A program made the translations under genes and the position numbers. The notes under the pieces are model-generated. The model had not been told where the DNA came from and ran no database searches. It saw nothing but the letters and a program-made list of their open reading frames with translations. A stretch of DNA of 64,000 bases, taken from NCBI RefSeq assembly GCF_002091675.1, contig NZ_BDAE01000004.1, positions 1 to 64,000 on the forward strand, written 5' to 3'. This document shows positions 8,120 through 17,477 of the stretch, in pieces. Source of the stretch: Pseudomonas luteola NBRC 103146. Its GTDB lineage: Bacteria > Pseudomonadota > Gammaproteobacteria > Pseudomonadales > Pseudomonadaceae. Position 1 is the stretch's first letter; every line of letters starts with the position of its first letter.

Positions 8120-9439
8120 TTAGTGAATCAATTCAGAGCCGGATATTTCATTGTTACTCCAGCCCCAAGTCTTATCTTGCTGGCCGTCCCAGTGATAAAG
8201 CGTCTCTTCTCGTCTAGTCGACAGTAGCCATCCTGTTCGAGCGCCTACCAAGGTAGTAACCGCATGCCTGCGTCCAAATACGTTGTGACGGGCTAAAAAC
8301 AAGGCACTGTCACGCAACCAACCAAGGGCCTTGCTATGCGACTGAAACAGTGGAGTTAGAAAACGGCTGGCTTGCCGGTAATAACGTAAATGCTCACGGC
8401 GGGCGACACTGTAGCCCTCAAAGACAGTTGGCCAGTGGTCCCGGGAGGACACCGACATATCTACGGCATCGGCCAGCGCAGCGGCATCGACCAACGCCAT
8501 GTTTGCACCCTGACCCAATTGAGGACTCATTGCATGTGCGCAATCACCGATAGCCAGTACTCGCCCATCACTCCAGCGTTGCATCCAGACATCTGCGTAA
8601 GCGGCAAATGCTAGTTGCTCTGATTGATTAATGTGTTGCAGGAAAGGCCTTGCGGTTTCGCCAGCCAATTTCACAACCTGCCTTTTCCAGCTATCCAGAC
8701 CCGCCGCCTGCCATTGGGGATAATCGATGACGGGCAGACTCCAGAACAGGCTGCTCAGCTGGGCATCGCGTTTTTGATGCGTACAGCCTGTAGGCATGAT
8801 TCCGAACATCTCAGAACAGTGTCTGTACCATTGGCGTAACTCTGTAGAGTCCGCGTGTGCTGGCGTCGAGACCATGCTCCACAACGCACCCCATGGGTAG
8901 GGTTTGACATGTTGTTTAACAGCCATCTGCCCACGTAATGCAGAACGTGTTCCGTCTGCCAGAATCAACGCAGCAAAATCGCCTAACAAGCTCTCGTTGC
9001 CCTGTGCGTCTCGATGAAAAAGCTGGACGTGACTTGGTGTTTGATGAAAACGGGTGATGTCACTGCTGGTTTCTATACTGACGCCTGCATATCGCGCAGC
9101 GTTCAGTAAGGAAGTCATCAGGACGCCGCGGTGAATACCCAATCCAAAACTACCTGGCCTCCAAGCATCATAACGGGTATCCAGAACGACGCGTTTGCCC
9201 TGCATGGATGTTCCGTAGAGGCGGTTGACTGGCGCACCTAGAGCAGTACATTCGGTCAGTACGCCCAACGTGTGTAGTACTGCCAACCCCGAAGGTTGCA
9301 ATAGAATGCCTGCACCAACCGTCCGCAATTTAGGTACACGTTCGAACAGCCTGACCTGGTAACCCCTGCGGGCCAGGAAAGTAGCCGTAGCCAAACCTGC
9401 GGTACCTGCCCCAACGATCCCTATTGCCACCTTCTCCAT
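8120..9439 (-). CDS. FAD-dependent aromatic-type monooxygenase
   Basis: This 439-aa group A flavoprotein has the N-terminal Rossmann motif GIVGAGTAGLATATF (from about residue 7) and the second FAD-binding motif GDCAHAMSPQLGQGANMA (about two thirds along), as in salicylate and p-hydroxybenzoate hydroxylases. The start is the ATG at 9439, which has AGGAG 7 nt upstream; a Met two codons earlier abuts that site. No partner oxygenase or ring-cleavage genes are near, so the substrate is unknown. No membrane segment is evident. Confidence 0.8.
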   Translation of the reverse strand: MEKVAIGIVGAGTAGLATATFLARRGYQVRLFERVPKLRTVGAGILLQPSGLAVLHTLGVLTECTALGAPVNRLYGTSMQGKRVVLDTRYDAWRPGSFGLGIHRGVLMTSLLNAARYAGVSIETSSDITRFHQTPSHVQLFHRDAQGNESLLGDFAALILADGTRSALRGQMAVKQHVKPYPWGALWSMVSTPAHADSTELRQWYRHCSEMFGIMPTGCTHQKRDAQLSSLFWSLPVIDYPQWQAAGLDSWKRQVVKLAGETARPFLQHINQSEQLAFAAYADVWMQRWSDGRVLAIGDCAHAMSPQLGQGANMALVDAAALADAVDMSVSSRDHWPTVFEGYSVARREHLRYYRQASRFLTPLFQSHSKALGWLRDSALFLARHNVFGRRHAVTTLVGARTGWLLSTRREETLYHWDGQQDKTWGWSNNEISGSELIH

Positions 9440-9657
9440 AGCCATACTCCTGTTATTGGCTAAGGTACATTCTACGTCTCTCGAGCAGCGACGAGTGAGC
9501 AGGCTGGCAGCCTTGATTGTCCGCAAATCGCTTTTTATGTATCCACACATTGGTAGAGCACGGCTAAATCACGATTAGCTCTCACCTAATAGAGGTGTGA
9601 TTAAGTAAAATCCGCCGCCCTAGATTTCCAGCTACTGATCTACGAAAAGGATTTCAT

Positions 9658-10059
9658 ATGTTTCTTATCAAGAAATGGTTCGCCCTGATTTTTGTTGCCT
9701 CCCTCCTGATCGCCTGCTCTGGTGCCAACACCCCGGAAAGCGTTGCGGAGCGCTTCATAAAAGCGGCTTACACCCAAGACCTTGATACCATGATGGATCT
9801 GATCGATGTACCCAAGGATGCGGATGCGAACGCAAAGGACTTTGTACGTGGCAAGTTTCAGATGCTGCTTACGGAAAGGGCTAAACAGGCCGAATCACTG
9901 GGTGGCGTCAAGAGTATAAAAGCCGAAAAAACAACCTATAACGATGACAAGACACGCGCCGATGTCAGCGTAACGGTTACTTTCAAAAAAGACGGCGAAA
10001 CCCGTACTGAACACACTCATCTAATTCAGAGCGACGGCGACTGGAAGATCAAGATCTGA
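9658..10059 (+). CDS. DUF4878-type lipoprotein
   Basis: This 133-aa protein has a lipoprotein signal (SLLIAC, Cys20). It is followed by a small alpha+beta domain with the DUF4878 look: SVAERFIKAAYTQDLDTMM, then alternating strands ending GDWKIKI. Such NTF2-like lipoproteins are of unknown function. A good terminator follows directly, so it is probably transcribed alone. Confidence 0.75.
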   Translation: MFLIKKWFALIFVASLLIACSGANTPESVAERFIKAAYTQDLDTMMDLIDVPKDADANAKDFVRGKFQMLLTERAKQAESLGGVKSIKAEKTTYNDDKTRADVSVTVTFKKDGETRTEHTHLIQSDGDWKIKI

Positions 10060-10068
10060 TTGGACGAG

Positions 10069-10097
10069 GGCTTTGTCCACATCGGATAAAGCCTTTT
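10069..10097 (+). terminator. Terminator of the lipoprotein gene
   Basis: The stem GGCTTTGTCC/GGATAAAGCC (10 bp with one G.U) has a 5-nt loop and is followed by TTTT. It ends just 12 bases before the next start codon. Confidence 0.75.
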
Positions 10098-10109
10098 GCT
10101 ATTCGGCAG

Positions 10110-10727
10110 ATGAACAGTTTGTATCGTTGGGCTCTAACAGCCCTGCTGTGCATGGGTCTGGCAATAACGTCCTACGAAGGCCGTCAGCCTCAGGCATTAC
10201 CTACCCTACCTGGGCAGCGCCTGAGCCCGTCGTCACTGGCAGTTGGCGACTGGCTGTTTCGACTGGGAACATCAACAGACAGTCGAATCGTAGAACAGGT
10301 GAGTGGTAGCAGGTTTTCCCACGTAGGCATGGTTGTCGCCACAACACCTACGGTCCTGATCGTTCATGCCACAACAGACGATGATCCTGCACATCCAAAC
10401 CAAGTCCTGCTTACGCCTTTAGATGAGTTTCTAAAGCCAGACATGGCAAGGCATTTCGCAGTAGCGCGGCCGACTTTTTTGAATCCTGAACAAAAGGAAC
10501 GCATTGCGCAGTATCTGAAAAGTACTTTGGGACGAACCTTTGTGCTCGAACCGCGCGACAAGCCCCATCTTTATTGCACAACACTATTGGCTGAAGCGAT
10601 TGCTACTCAACTACCCTCTTTCGCGCCCCGCTGGACAAGTCTGGATGTCCCAGTTTTCCGAGGTGACTATCTTTTTCCTCAGGCATTCGCGGATTATCCC
10701 GGACTTGAATGGATTTACCGCCAGTAA
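10110..10727 (+). CDS. YiiX/YebB-like NlpC/P60 family cysteine hydrolase
   Basis: This 205-aa exported protein has an N-terminal signal or anchor (residues 1-21). It then shows the permuted papain-like order of the YiiX family: His71 in SRFSHVGMV and Cys156 in HLYCTTLLAEA, with GDWLFRLG (46-53) opening the domain. Family members are thought to cleave amide bonds in cell-wall or lipid-linked substrates. The actual substrate is unknown. Confidence 0.75.
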   Translation: MNSLYRWALTALLCMGLAITSYEGRQPQALPTLPGQRLSPSSLAVGDWLFRLGTSTDSRIVEQVSGSRFSHVGMVVATTPTVLIVHATTDDDPAHPNQVLLTPLDEFLKPDMARHFAVARPTFLNPEQKERIAQYLKSTLGRTFVLEPRDKPHLYCTTLLAEAIATQLPSFAPRWTSLDVPVFRGDYLFPQAFADYPGLEWIYRQ

Positions 10728-10736
10728 CAGGCAGGC

Positions 10737-10757
10737 AGGGTTGAGCAGCTCAACCCT
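10737..10757. terminator. Hairpin between convergent hydrolase and hrpA
   Basis: Perfect 9-bp arms AGGGTTGAG/CTCAACCCT enclose a CAG loop. There is no U-tract on either strand. Position between two converging stops suggests a shared 3'-end hairpin. Confidence 0.5.
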
Positions 10758-10774
10758 ACTCTTACCGTAAGCCC

Positions 10775-13700
10775 TTACGCCTCTACGGACTGCCATTGCT
10801 TGCTGAGGCGCTTGTCGGAGACAGGCATCTGCGTACCCAGCTGTTGAGCAAACAGCGACACTCGATACTCCTCCAGCATCCATCGATACAAGACCAGATT
10901 CTCATCATGCTTGCCCTCTTGAGCATGCTTGATTGCCCTAGCCTTGTATTGCTCCCAGTAACCCGCTAATTCGCTCGTCCAGACCCGATCCCGCTGAACC
11001 TGAGACCCCACCTTGTCCAGACGCTGATCGACAGCCTTGAGATAGCGCGGATACTCCTTAAGCCATTGCAGAGGCGTTTCACGAACAAATCCGGGGTAAA
11101 CCAGAGCACTGAGCTGTTGCTTGATATCGTTGAGCGCCATGGCCTGAGCCAGATCGATCTTGCCTTTGAATCGCTTCTGCAGGGCATGCCACTGCTTGAG
11201 AATCTCCAACACCAATCGTGCCGTACGCTCGGCATGCTCGGTCAGCCCGCCTCGCTTTTTCTCGGCCAGCGAAGCCAAAGCAGCCCCCTCTCGAGGCAAC
11301 GGCTGTTCACCGTCCAGAATGCAGCTATCAAGGCTGGCCAGAAGGATATCCTCAACCAGTGAGTCGATACGTCCCAGGTCTCGATAAAGCAATCCTAGCT
11401 CTGTCAGCCCAGGCAGCTTATTGCGCAGGAACTTGACCTGATCGCTCAGCTGCTGCAACAAAAGCCGCTGTAGTGCCCGACGATGCTGGAACTCCGCTTC
11501 CGACTGGGTAGAGAACCGGCCCTCCTTGACTACACCGTTCTCCTCCACCAGCGCCGGATACACTGTCATGGAGAGACCTGCGATCTTTTGCTGGGCCTGC
11601 TGTGGGACGACTGCAAAGGCTTTAGCCTCAACAGGCTTTTGCTGTTCGGCCTTTTGCTGAGGAACGGCCAGAGCGGCCTGGCTGGCTTCGGCAAAGCGGG
11701 CTGTCAGCTCTGTGAGGTCACGGCCTTCACCCAAGTACTTGCCGCTGGCATCGACAACCTCGATGTTCATTCGAAGATGCCGATCAAGCAGATTGGCAGC
11801 CTCCGGCCAGGCATCTTCAGGTATCCGCGCTCCGGTCATGCGTAACAGCTCACGTCCCAGGCTTTCGTATAACGATCCTTGTCCAAAGGTGATCTTGCTC
11901 AATGCTGCCTTGACGAAATCCGGAACCGGAACAAAATTCTTGCGAATTGCCTTGGGCAGGTTGCGCACCAACGCAACGGCCTTGTCGTATAACAACCCTG
12001 GCACGAGCCATTCCAGTCGCTCCGGTGGCAATTGTGACAACAGGGGCGCCGGTACACGCAGGGTAACGCCATCGCGTGGCTGGGCGGGGTCAAACTCGTA
12101 AGTCAGCGGTAGCTGCAGATCGCCGATATGTAACGTATCTGGATACTGCGCTGCGGTAACCTCGCTGGCCTCACGGGCCAGCACATCCTCCTCGCGCATG
12201 ATCAGCAGCTGCGGGTTCTTAGCGCTTTCCCGCTTGTACCAGCTGTCAAAGGTTGCTGTCTGGTAAATATCGGCAGGCAAACGAGCCGAGTAATACTCGA
12301 ACAGCGTCTCTTCATCGGCAAGAATGTCACGCCGACGCGCTTTGGCCTCCAATTCATCAAGTCGTTCCAGCAGTTGGCGATTGGCGCTCAGGCACTTCGC
12401 GCGCGACTGGATCTCGCCTCTCACCAAGCCTTCGCGGATAAACAACTCACGAGAAACGGCAGGGTCGATAGGCCCATAATGCACGGGCCGTTTGGCTACA
12501 ATGATCAGCCCATACAGCGTAATCTGCTCGTAGGCGATTACCTGTCCTCGACGCTTCTCCCAATGTGGTTCGAAGTAATTAGCCTTGGTGAGATGGCGCG
12601 CCAGCGGCTCGATCCAATCCGCATCGATCTTGGCTACCATGCGCGCAAACAGTTTGGTCGTTTCAACCAGCTCGGCCGCCATTACCCAGTTTGGCTTCTT
12701 GCGGCCAATAACGCTGGATGGATGAATCCAGAAGCGTCGCTGGCGGGCCCCCTGAAAGTCGCCCTCTTCAGTCTTGTTACCAATTTGGCTTAAGAGACCT
12801 GACAGAATGGCCTTGTGCACCGAGGCATAACTTTTCGCCCGCTGTGCAGCCTCGGCCGCTTCGGCCTGCAGGGCAGCTTTGGTGTTGACTTTCTTGTCAG
12901 TCGAAGGCGAGCTTTCTTCGATTACAGGCGTCTGAACAACAGGCTGTGCGTCAGCAGGCTTACTCTTGAGCTTGAGCTCCCGGCAGATCAAGGTCAGCTG
13001 ACGGTGCGCATCTCGCCACTCACGCAGGCGCAAGTAATTGAGAAAATTTCTGCGACACCAGCTACGAAGCGCATTCGAGCCGAGCGCCTGGCGCTGCTCC
13101 TCGAAGCCATGCCACAGCTTGATTAGCGCACCGAAGTCCGAGTCTGGATCTTTCCACTGGGCATGAGCCTGATCGGCAGCCTGCTGACGCTCCGCCGGGC
13201 GATCACGGGGATCCTGCACAGACAATGCACTGGCTACAATCAGAACGTCGGAAAGACTGCCCTGCTCTGCCGCCTCCAGCAGCATGCGGCCTAGGCGAGG
13301 ATCGATTGGCAGGCGCGCCAGTTGCCGTCCTAATGCTGTCAGTTGTCCCTGATTCGTTACCGCCGACAGCTCTTGAAGCAGCGTAAAACCATCCTTGATC
13401 GCCTTGCCATCCGGTGGCTCGATGAAGGGAAAGTCCTCAATCCGACCGAGCCGCAGGTGCAGCATCTGAAGAATGACCGCGGCCAGATTGGTCCGCAGAA
13501 TCTCAGGGTCCGTAAAAGCTGGACGCGAAAGAAAGTCTTCTTCGCTATACAAACGAATGCAGATACCGGGCTCCACCCGTCCGCAACGCCCCTTGCGCTG
13601 ATTGGCACTGGCTTGGGAGACCGCCTCGATAGGCAGCCGCTGAACCTTCGCTCTATAGCTGTAGCGGCTGATACGAGCCGTGCCGCTGTCGATCACGTAA

Positions 13701-14803
13701 CGAATGCCCGGGACGGTCAATGATGTTTCTGCCACGTTGGTAGCCAGCACGACACGCCGTCCGGGGTGAGATTGAAAGATTTTCTGCTGCTCGGCGGGTG
13801 TCAGTCGAGCATACAGTGGCAAGATTTCCGTATGCTTGAGGTTGGCTTTACGCAGCACCTCGGCCGCATCACGGATTTCACGCTCTCCTGGCAAAAAGAC
13901 CAGTACGTCACCAGGACGCTTATGCTCACTGCGCTCATAGGCCTCTAACTCATCCAGCGCCGCCAGGATGCCCTGATCAACGCTCAGATCGTCTTCCAGG
14001 CGTTCGCCATCTTCATCCGTTTCTGCGGCCAAAGGACGATACCAAGTCTCGACCGGATAGGTCCGTCCCGACACTTCGACGATGGGGGCATCGCCGAAAT
14101 GTTTGGAGAAGCGCTCCAGATCAATGGTCGCTGACGTGATGATCAGCTTGAGATCCGGGCGCCGCGGCAGCAGGGTCTTCAGAAAGCCCAGCAGAAAATC
14201 GATGTTCAGACTGCGCTCATGCGCCTCATCGACAATGATCGTGTCATAGCGCTCAAGGTAACGGTCATGCTGGGTTTCAGCCAGGAGAATGCCGTCAGTC
14301 ATCAGCTTTATCAGGCTGCGCTCATTGGACTGATCCTCAAAGCGCACCTGATAACCTACCAGCTCCCCCAAGGGAGTACCGATTTCTTCAGCAACACGGC
14401 TGGCTACACTACGCGCCGCCAGGCGACGCGGCTGAGTATGGCCGATCAGGCCGTGTATACCTCGGCCGATCTCCAGACAGATCTTGGGCAACTGCGTGGT
14501 CTTGCCTGAGCCGGTTTCACCGGCGATCACGACTACTTGATGCTTTTCAAGCGCCGCCTTGATCTCTTCGCGCTTGGCGGCGATGGGCAGGTTGTCGTCA
14601 TAGCGCATGATCGGCACACTGGCACGACGCGCCTCCACTTTGGCGCAGGAGGCCTGAAAGCGCTCTGTCCACTGTGCAAGCCGGGCATCATCAGGCTTCT
14701 TGCGTAGGTCACCCAATTGGCGACGCAAGCGGTGCCGATCGGCAGTAAGGGCTTGGTTCAGACGCTTGGAAAGTTGTTCGAAAGACGATGTTTGCTCAGT
14801 CAT
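10775..14803 (-). CDS. hrpA: ATP-dependent RNA helicase HrpA
   Basis: This 1342-aa DEAH-box helicase is close to the length of E. coli HrpA (about 1300 aa). Walker A GETGSGKT is at 95-102 and DEAH at 192-195. The second RecA domain carries NVAETSLTVPG and the QRKGRCGRV motif. The helicase-associated domain and the long HrpA-specific C-terminal region (DUF3418) follow. An Ala/Lys/Gln-rich linker interrupts the middle (about residues 620-660). HrpA has been linked to rescue of stalled ribosomes and mRNA processing. It is monocistronic here, flanked by hairpins. Confidence 0.96.
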   Translation of the reverse strand: MTEQTSSFEQLSKRLNQALTADRHRLRRQLGDLRKKPDDARLAQWTERFQASCAKVEARRASVPIMRYDDNLPIAAKREEIKAALEKHQVVVIAGETGSGKTTQLPKICLEIGRGIHGLIGHTQPRRLAARSVASRVAEEIGTPLGELVGYQVRFEDQSNERSLIKLMTDGILLAETQHDRYLERYDTIIVDEAHERSLNIDFLLGFLKTLLPRRPDLKLIITSATIDLERFSKHFGDAPIVEVSGRTYPVETWYRPLAAETDEDGERLEDDLSVDQGILAALDELEAYERSEHKRPGDVLVFLPGEREIRDAAEVLRKANLKHTEILPLYARLTPAEQQKIFQSHPGRRVVLATNVAETSLTVPGIRYVIDSGTARISRYSYRAKVQRLPIEAVSQASANQRKGRCGRVEPGICIRLYSEEDFLSRPAFTDPEILRTNLAAVILQMLHLRLGRIEDFPFIEPPDGKAIKDGFTLLQELSAVTNQGQLTALGRQLARLPIDPRLGRMLLEAAEQGSLSDVLIVASALSVQDPRDRPAERQQAADQAHAQWKDPDSDFGALIKLWHGFEEQRQALGSNALRSWCRRNFLNYLRLREWRDAHRQLTLICRELKLKSKPADAQPVVQTPVIEESSPSTDKKVNTKAALQAEAAEAAQRAKSYASVHKAILSGLLSQIGNKTEEGDFQGARQRRFWIHPSSVIGRKKPNWVMAAELVETTKLFARMVAKIDADWIEPLARHLTKANYFEPHWEKRRGQVIAYEQITLYGLIIVAKRPVHYGPIDPAVSRELFIREGLVRGEIQSRAKCLSANRQLLERLDELEAKARRRDILADEETLFEYYSARLPADIYQTATFDSWYKRESAKNPQLLIMREEDVLAREASEVTAAQYPDTLHIGDLQLPLTYEFDPAQPRDGVTLRVPAPLLSQLPPERLEWLVPGLLYDKAVALVRNLPKAIRKNFVPVPDFVKAALSKITFGQGSLYESLGRELLRMTGARIPEDAWPEAANLLDRHLRMNIEVVDASGKYLGEGRDLTELTARFAEASQAALAVPQQKAEQQKPVEAKAFAVVPQQAQQKIAGLSMTVYPALVEENGVVKEGRFSTQSEAEFQHRRALQRLLLQQLSDQVKFLRNKLPGLTELGLLYRDLGRIDSLVEDILLASLDSCILDGEQPLPREGAALASLAEKKRGGLTEHAERTARLVLEILKQWHALQKRFKGKIDLAQAMALNDIKQQLSALVYPGFVRETPLQWLKEYPRYLKAVDQRLDKVGSQVQRDRVWTSELAGYWEQYKARAIKHAQEGKHDENLVLYRWMLEEYRVSLFAQQLGTQMPVSDKRLSKQWQSVEA

Positions 14804-14920
14804 TGAATGCTATATGGCAACCATTTCAAGTAGGAACCTGAAAGGCTGGCTCGGTTCGCCAGTTCAGGCACCTTATAAAAAGAGAGATGGGCATTGTCGC
14901 AGGTTTGCCCAAACGAAAAC

Positions 14921-14944
14921 GACAAAGCCCCGAAAGTCGGGGCT
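14921..14944 (-). terminator. Intrinsic terminator of fadD
   Basis: The stem AGCCCCGA/TCGGGGCT with a 3-nt loop (14926-14944) is followed on the minus strand by an interrupted T-tract (TTGTCGTTTT). Confidence 0.7.
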
Positions 14945-14962
14945 CTGTGCAGGAAAAGCCGA

Positions 14963-16648
14963 TCAGGCCTTGAGCTTTTTCAGCTCGGCATCACGCAATT
15001 CGCGGCGCAGAATCTTGCCGACATTTGTCGTAGGCAGACTGTCTCGGAACTCGACCTGCCTGGGTCGTTTATAGCCTGTCAAATTATCGTGCATGTGCTT
15101 GAGCACCTGCTCGGTCGTCAGGGAGGCACCAGGCTTAGGTACAACGAATACCTTGATCTGCTCGCCCGCCTTTTCATCCGGCACGCCAATCGCTGCACAC
15201 TGCAGGACGCCTGGTAGCTGAGCCAGTACATCCTCCAGTTCGTTCGGATACACGTTGAATCCGGAAACCAGAATCATATCCTTTTTACGATCCACGATTC
15301 GGATATATCCGTCTGGATCGATTACTGCGATATCACCGGTACGCAGCCAACCTTCCGGACTCAATACCTCGGCAGTCGCCTCGGGGCGGTTCCAGTACCC
15401 CTTCATGACCTGAGGGCCCTGGACACAGAGCTCACCAGGCTGCCCGAACGGCTGGGCAACGCCATCCTCATCCACTACCTTACAGTCCGTAGAGGGTACC
15501 GGGATACCGATGGTGCCAATGCGTCGATGCTGGATAGGGTTTACACTGACGACAGGACTGGTCTCGGTCATGCCGTACCCTTCACAGACGCCACATCCGG
15601 TTACCTGCTCCCAGCGCTCGGCAACCGCGTGCTGCAAGGCCATACCGCCAGAAAGCGTTACCTTCAGAGCAGAAAAATCCAAGGCGCGGAAGGCCTCATT
15701 ATTACACAACGCCACAAATAGCGTATTGAGCCCGACGAACCCCGTGAACTTCCACTTGGACAGGTCCTTGATCATTGTAGGCAAGTCACGTGGATTAGTG
15801 ATCAGCACGTTGTGGTTGCCCAGAAGCATCATCGCCATGCAATGAAAAGTGAACGCATAGATGTGATACAGCGGCAGCGGCGCGATTACAATCTCGCGGC
15901 CTTCTTTCATATTCGAGGCCATCAGAACCTGACACTGCAGCATATTGGCCAGCAGGTTCCGGTGCGTCAGCATGGCGCCTTTGGCAATACCTGTAGTACC
16001 TCCGGTGTATTGCAGCACAGCGACATCATCTCCGTGCGGCTGGCTTTCCTTGAGAGCACCCTGGCGCCCCTTGGCAAGTGCAGTCGTGAACTTCACAGCC
16101 TGAGGCAACCGGTAGGCCGGGACCATTTTCTTTACGTATTTGACTACGCTATTGACCACCAGGCGCTTGAGCGGAGGCAGCATGTCACCTACTTCCGTAA
16201 TGATGACATGGCGAATCTGCGTATTGGGCAAGACCTGCTCGGCAAGGTGAGCCATGTTGGCCAGACACACCAGCGCCAGCGCACCGGCGTCCTTGAATTG
16301 GTGCTGCATCTCACGCGCGGTATACAGCGGGTTCGTATTGACGACGATCAGCCCCGCACGCATAGCACCAAAGACGGCAATCGGGTATTGCAGAACATTG
16401 GGAAGCTGTATGGCGATCCTGTCGCCCGGCCTGAGATCAGTATGATTCTGAAGATAAGCCGCAAACTGCCCAGACAGGCTATACAGCTCACGATACGTGA
16501 GGGTCTGCCCTAAATTACTGAAGGCAATCTTGTCGGCGAAACGCTCGCAGGACTCCCTGAGGACCGTCTGGACATTAGGATAACGATCAGGGTCGATCTC
16601 GGAAGCGATACCGTCCGGATATTTGTCCTTCCAGAAATTCGGGGTCAT
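14963..16648 (-). CDS. fadD: Long-chain fatty-acid-CoA ligase
   Basis: This 561-aa acyl-adenylate enzyme activates fatty acids to acyl-CoA for beta-oxidation at the inner membrane. The AMP-binding motif LQYTGGTTGIAKGA covers residues 212-225. EGYGMTET, GWLRTGDIA and the FACS-type block DRKKDMILVSGFNVYPNE are intact, and the catalytic Lys of the C-terminal lid is in NVGKILRREL. Over its length it follows P. aeruginosa FadD1/FadD2 as I recall them. P. aeruginosa carries two tandem copies at this locus; only one is present here. AGGAG precedes the ATG. Confidence 0.95.
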   Translation of the reverse strand: MTPNFWKDKYPDGIASEIDPDRYPNVQTVLRESCERFADKIAFSNLGQTLTYRELYSLSGQFAAYLQNHTDLRPGDRIAIQLPNVLQYPIAVFGAMRAGLIVVNTNPLYTAREMQHQFKDAGALALVCLANMAHLAEQVLPNTQIRHVIITEVGDMLPPLKRLVVNSVVKYVKKMVPAYRLPQAVKFTTALAKGRQGALKESQPHGDDVAVLQYTGGTTGIAKGAMLTHRNLLANMLQCQVLMASNMKEGREIVIAPLPLYHIYAFTFHCMAMMLLGNHNVLITNPRDLPTMIKDLSKWKFTGFVGLNTLFVALCNNEAFRALDFSALKVTLSGGMALQHAVAERWEQVTGCGVCEGYGMTETSPVVSVNPIQHRRIGTIGIPVPSTDCKVVDEDGVAQPFGQPGELCVQGPQVMKGYWNRPEATAEVLSPEGWLRTGDIAVIDPDGYIRIVDRKKDMILVSGFNVYPNELEDVLAQLPGVLQCAAIGVPDEKAGEQIKVFVVPKPGASLTTEQVLKHMHDNLTGYKRPRQVEFRDSLPTTNVGKILRRELRDAELKKLKA

Positions 16649-16973
16649 GGAAGCCCACTCCTAAGCGACAACGTGATCTTGTTGTGATTGTATCGCCTAC
16701 TCATACGATGAAGGCGAGCCGAGATTATCAGCTTTGACAGGTCTCCACCAGCACCGAAAAGCGGACTCTTGGTAACGAAAATGACTAAAAAAGGATTTAT
16801 GGTCACGATAGGTATTTAGACAAACTCATAATACTCCGTCATAACCTGCTGAAATAGCAGAGAACGTGCCGTATCGTCGTAACCTGGCGTCCTTGAATTT
16901 AACATTGGGCGCCGGTCCCATTAGCATCGGCCGCCCCTTACCGTAACAATAGAATACGAGATCTCTTTCAAGC
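16649..16973. other. Divergent fadD-phaJ intergenic region
   Basis: No gene is seen. A -10-like TAGAAT lies about 25 bases before phaJ. A weak ACAAC/GTTGT inverted repeat is near the fadD start. I looked for a PsrA-type operator (GAAAC spaced to GTTTC) and did not find one. Confidence 0.5.
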
Positions 16974-17438
16974 ATGACCGACAATATCCCATACGAAGCC
17001 TTGGAGGTAGGCCAGAAAGCCTCTGTCAGCCGTACCATCGAAGAGCGTGACCTGCTCTTATTTGCCGAGGTTTCCGGTGACCGAAATCCAGTACACCTGG
17101 ACGCCGAGTATGCCGCCAAGAGTGTCTTTCGTGAGCAGATTGCCCATGGCATGTTGAGCGGTGCGCTGATCAGCGCTGCCATTGCCTGTGAACTGCCCGG
17201 GCCAGGTTCCATTTATCTAGGACAAACCTTGAGCTTTAACAAGCCGGTCAAGTTAGGCGACACGCTAAAGGTCGAGATCGAGGTGCTGGAAAAGCTGCCG
17301 AAAAATCGAGTGCGCCTGGCTACACGTGTCTTCAATCAGAACGATGAGCAAGTGGTTGATGGGGAAGCTGAGGTGCTCGCCCCCAAGAAAGCATTGAGCA
17401 TCGAATTGAGTACGCTTCCGCCAGTAACCATTGGCTAA
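16974..17438 (+). CDS. phaJ: (R)-specific enoyl-CoA hydratase, PhaJ4 type
   Basis: This 154-aa hot-dog-fold MaoC-family hydratase has the catalytic Asp36/His41 pair in SGDRNPVHLDAEYA. GSIYLGQTLSFNKPVKLGDTL (split around residues 77-97) and EAEVLAPKK are typical of Pseudomonas PhaJ4. PhaJ converts trans-2-enoyl-CoA from beta-oxidation to (R)-3-hydroxyacyl-CoA, the monomer for medium-chain polyhydroxyalkanoates. It is divergent from fadD, which fits joint use of fatty acids. No pha synthase genes are in the window. Confidence 0.88.
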   Translation: MTDNIPYEALEVGQKASVSRTIEERDLLLFAEVSGDRNPVHLDAEYAAKSVFREQIAHGMLSGALISAAIACELPGPGSIYLGQTLSFNKPVKLGDTLKVEIEVLEKLPKNRVRLATRVFNQNDEQVVDGEAEVLAPKKALSIELSTLPPVTIG

Positions 17439-17441
17439 ATG

Positions 17442-17467
17442 AAAAGCCCCGCAAACGCGGGGCTTTT
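17442..17467. terminator. Bidirectional terminator, phaJ / betaine-binding gene
   Basis: AAAA-GCCCCGC-AAAC-GCGGGGC-TTTT is a perfect 7-bp GC stem flanked by A and T runs. It serves both converging genes. Confidence 0.92.
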
Positions 17468-17477
17468 ACCTTATCGT

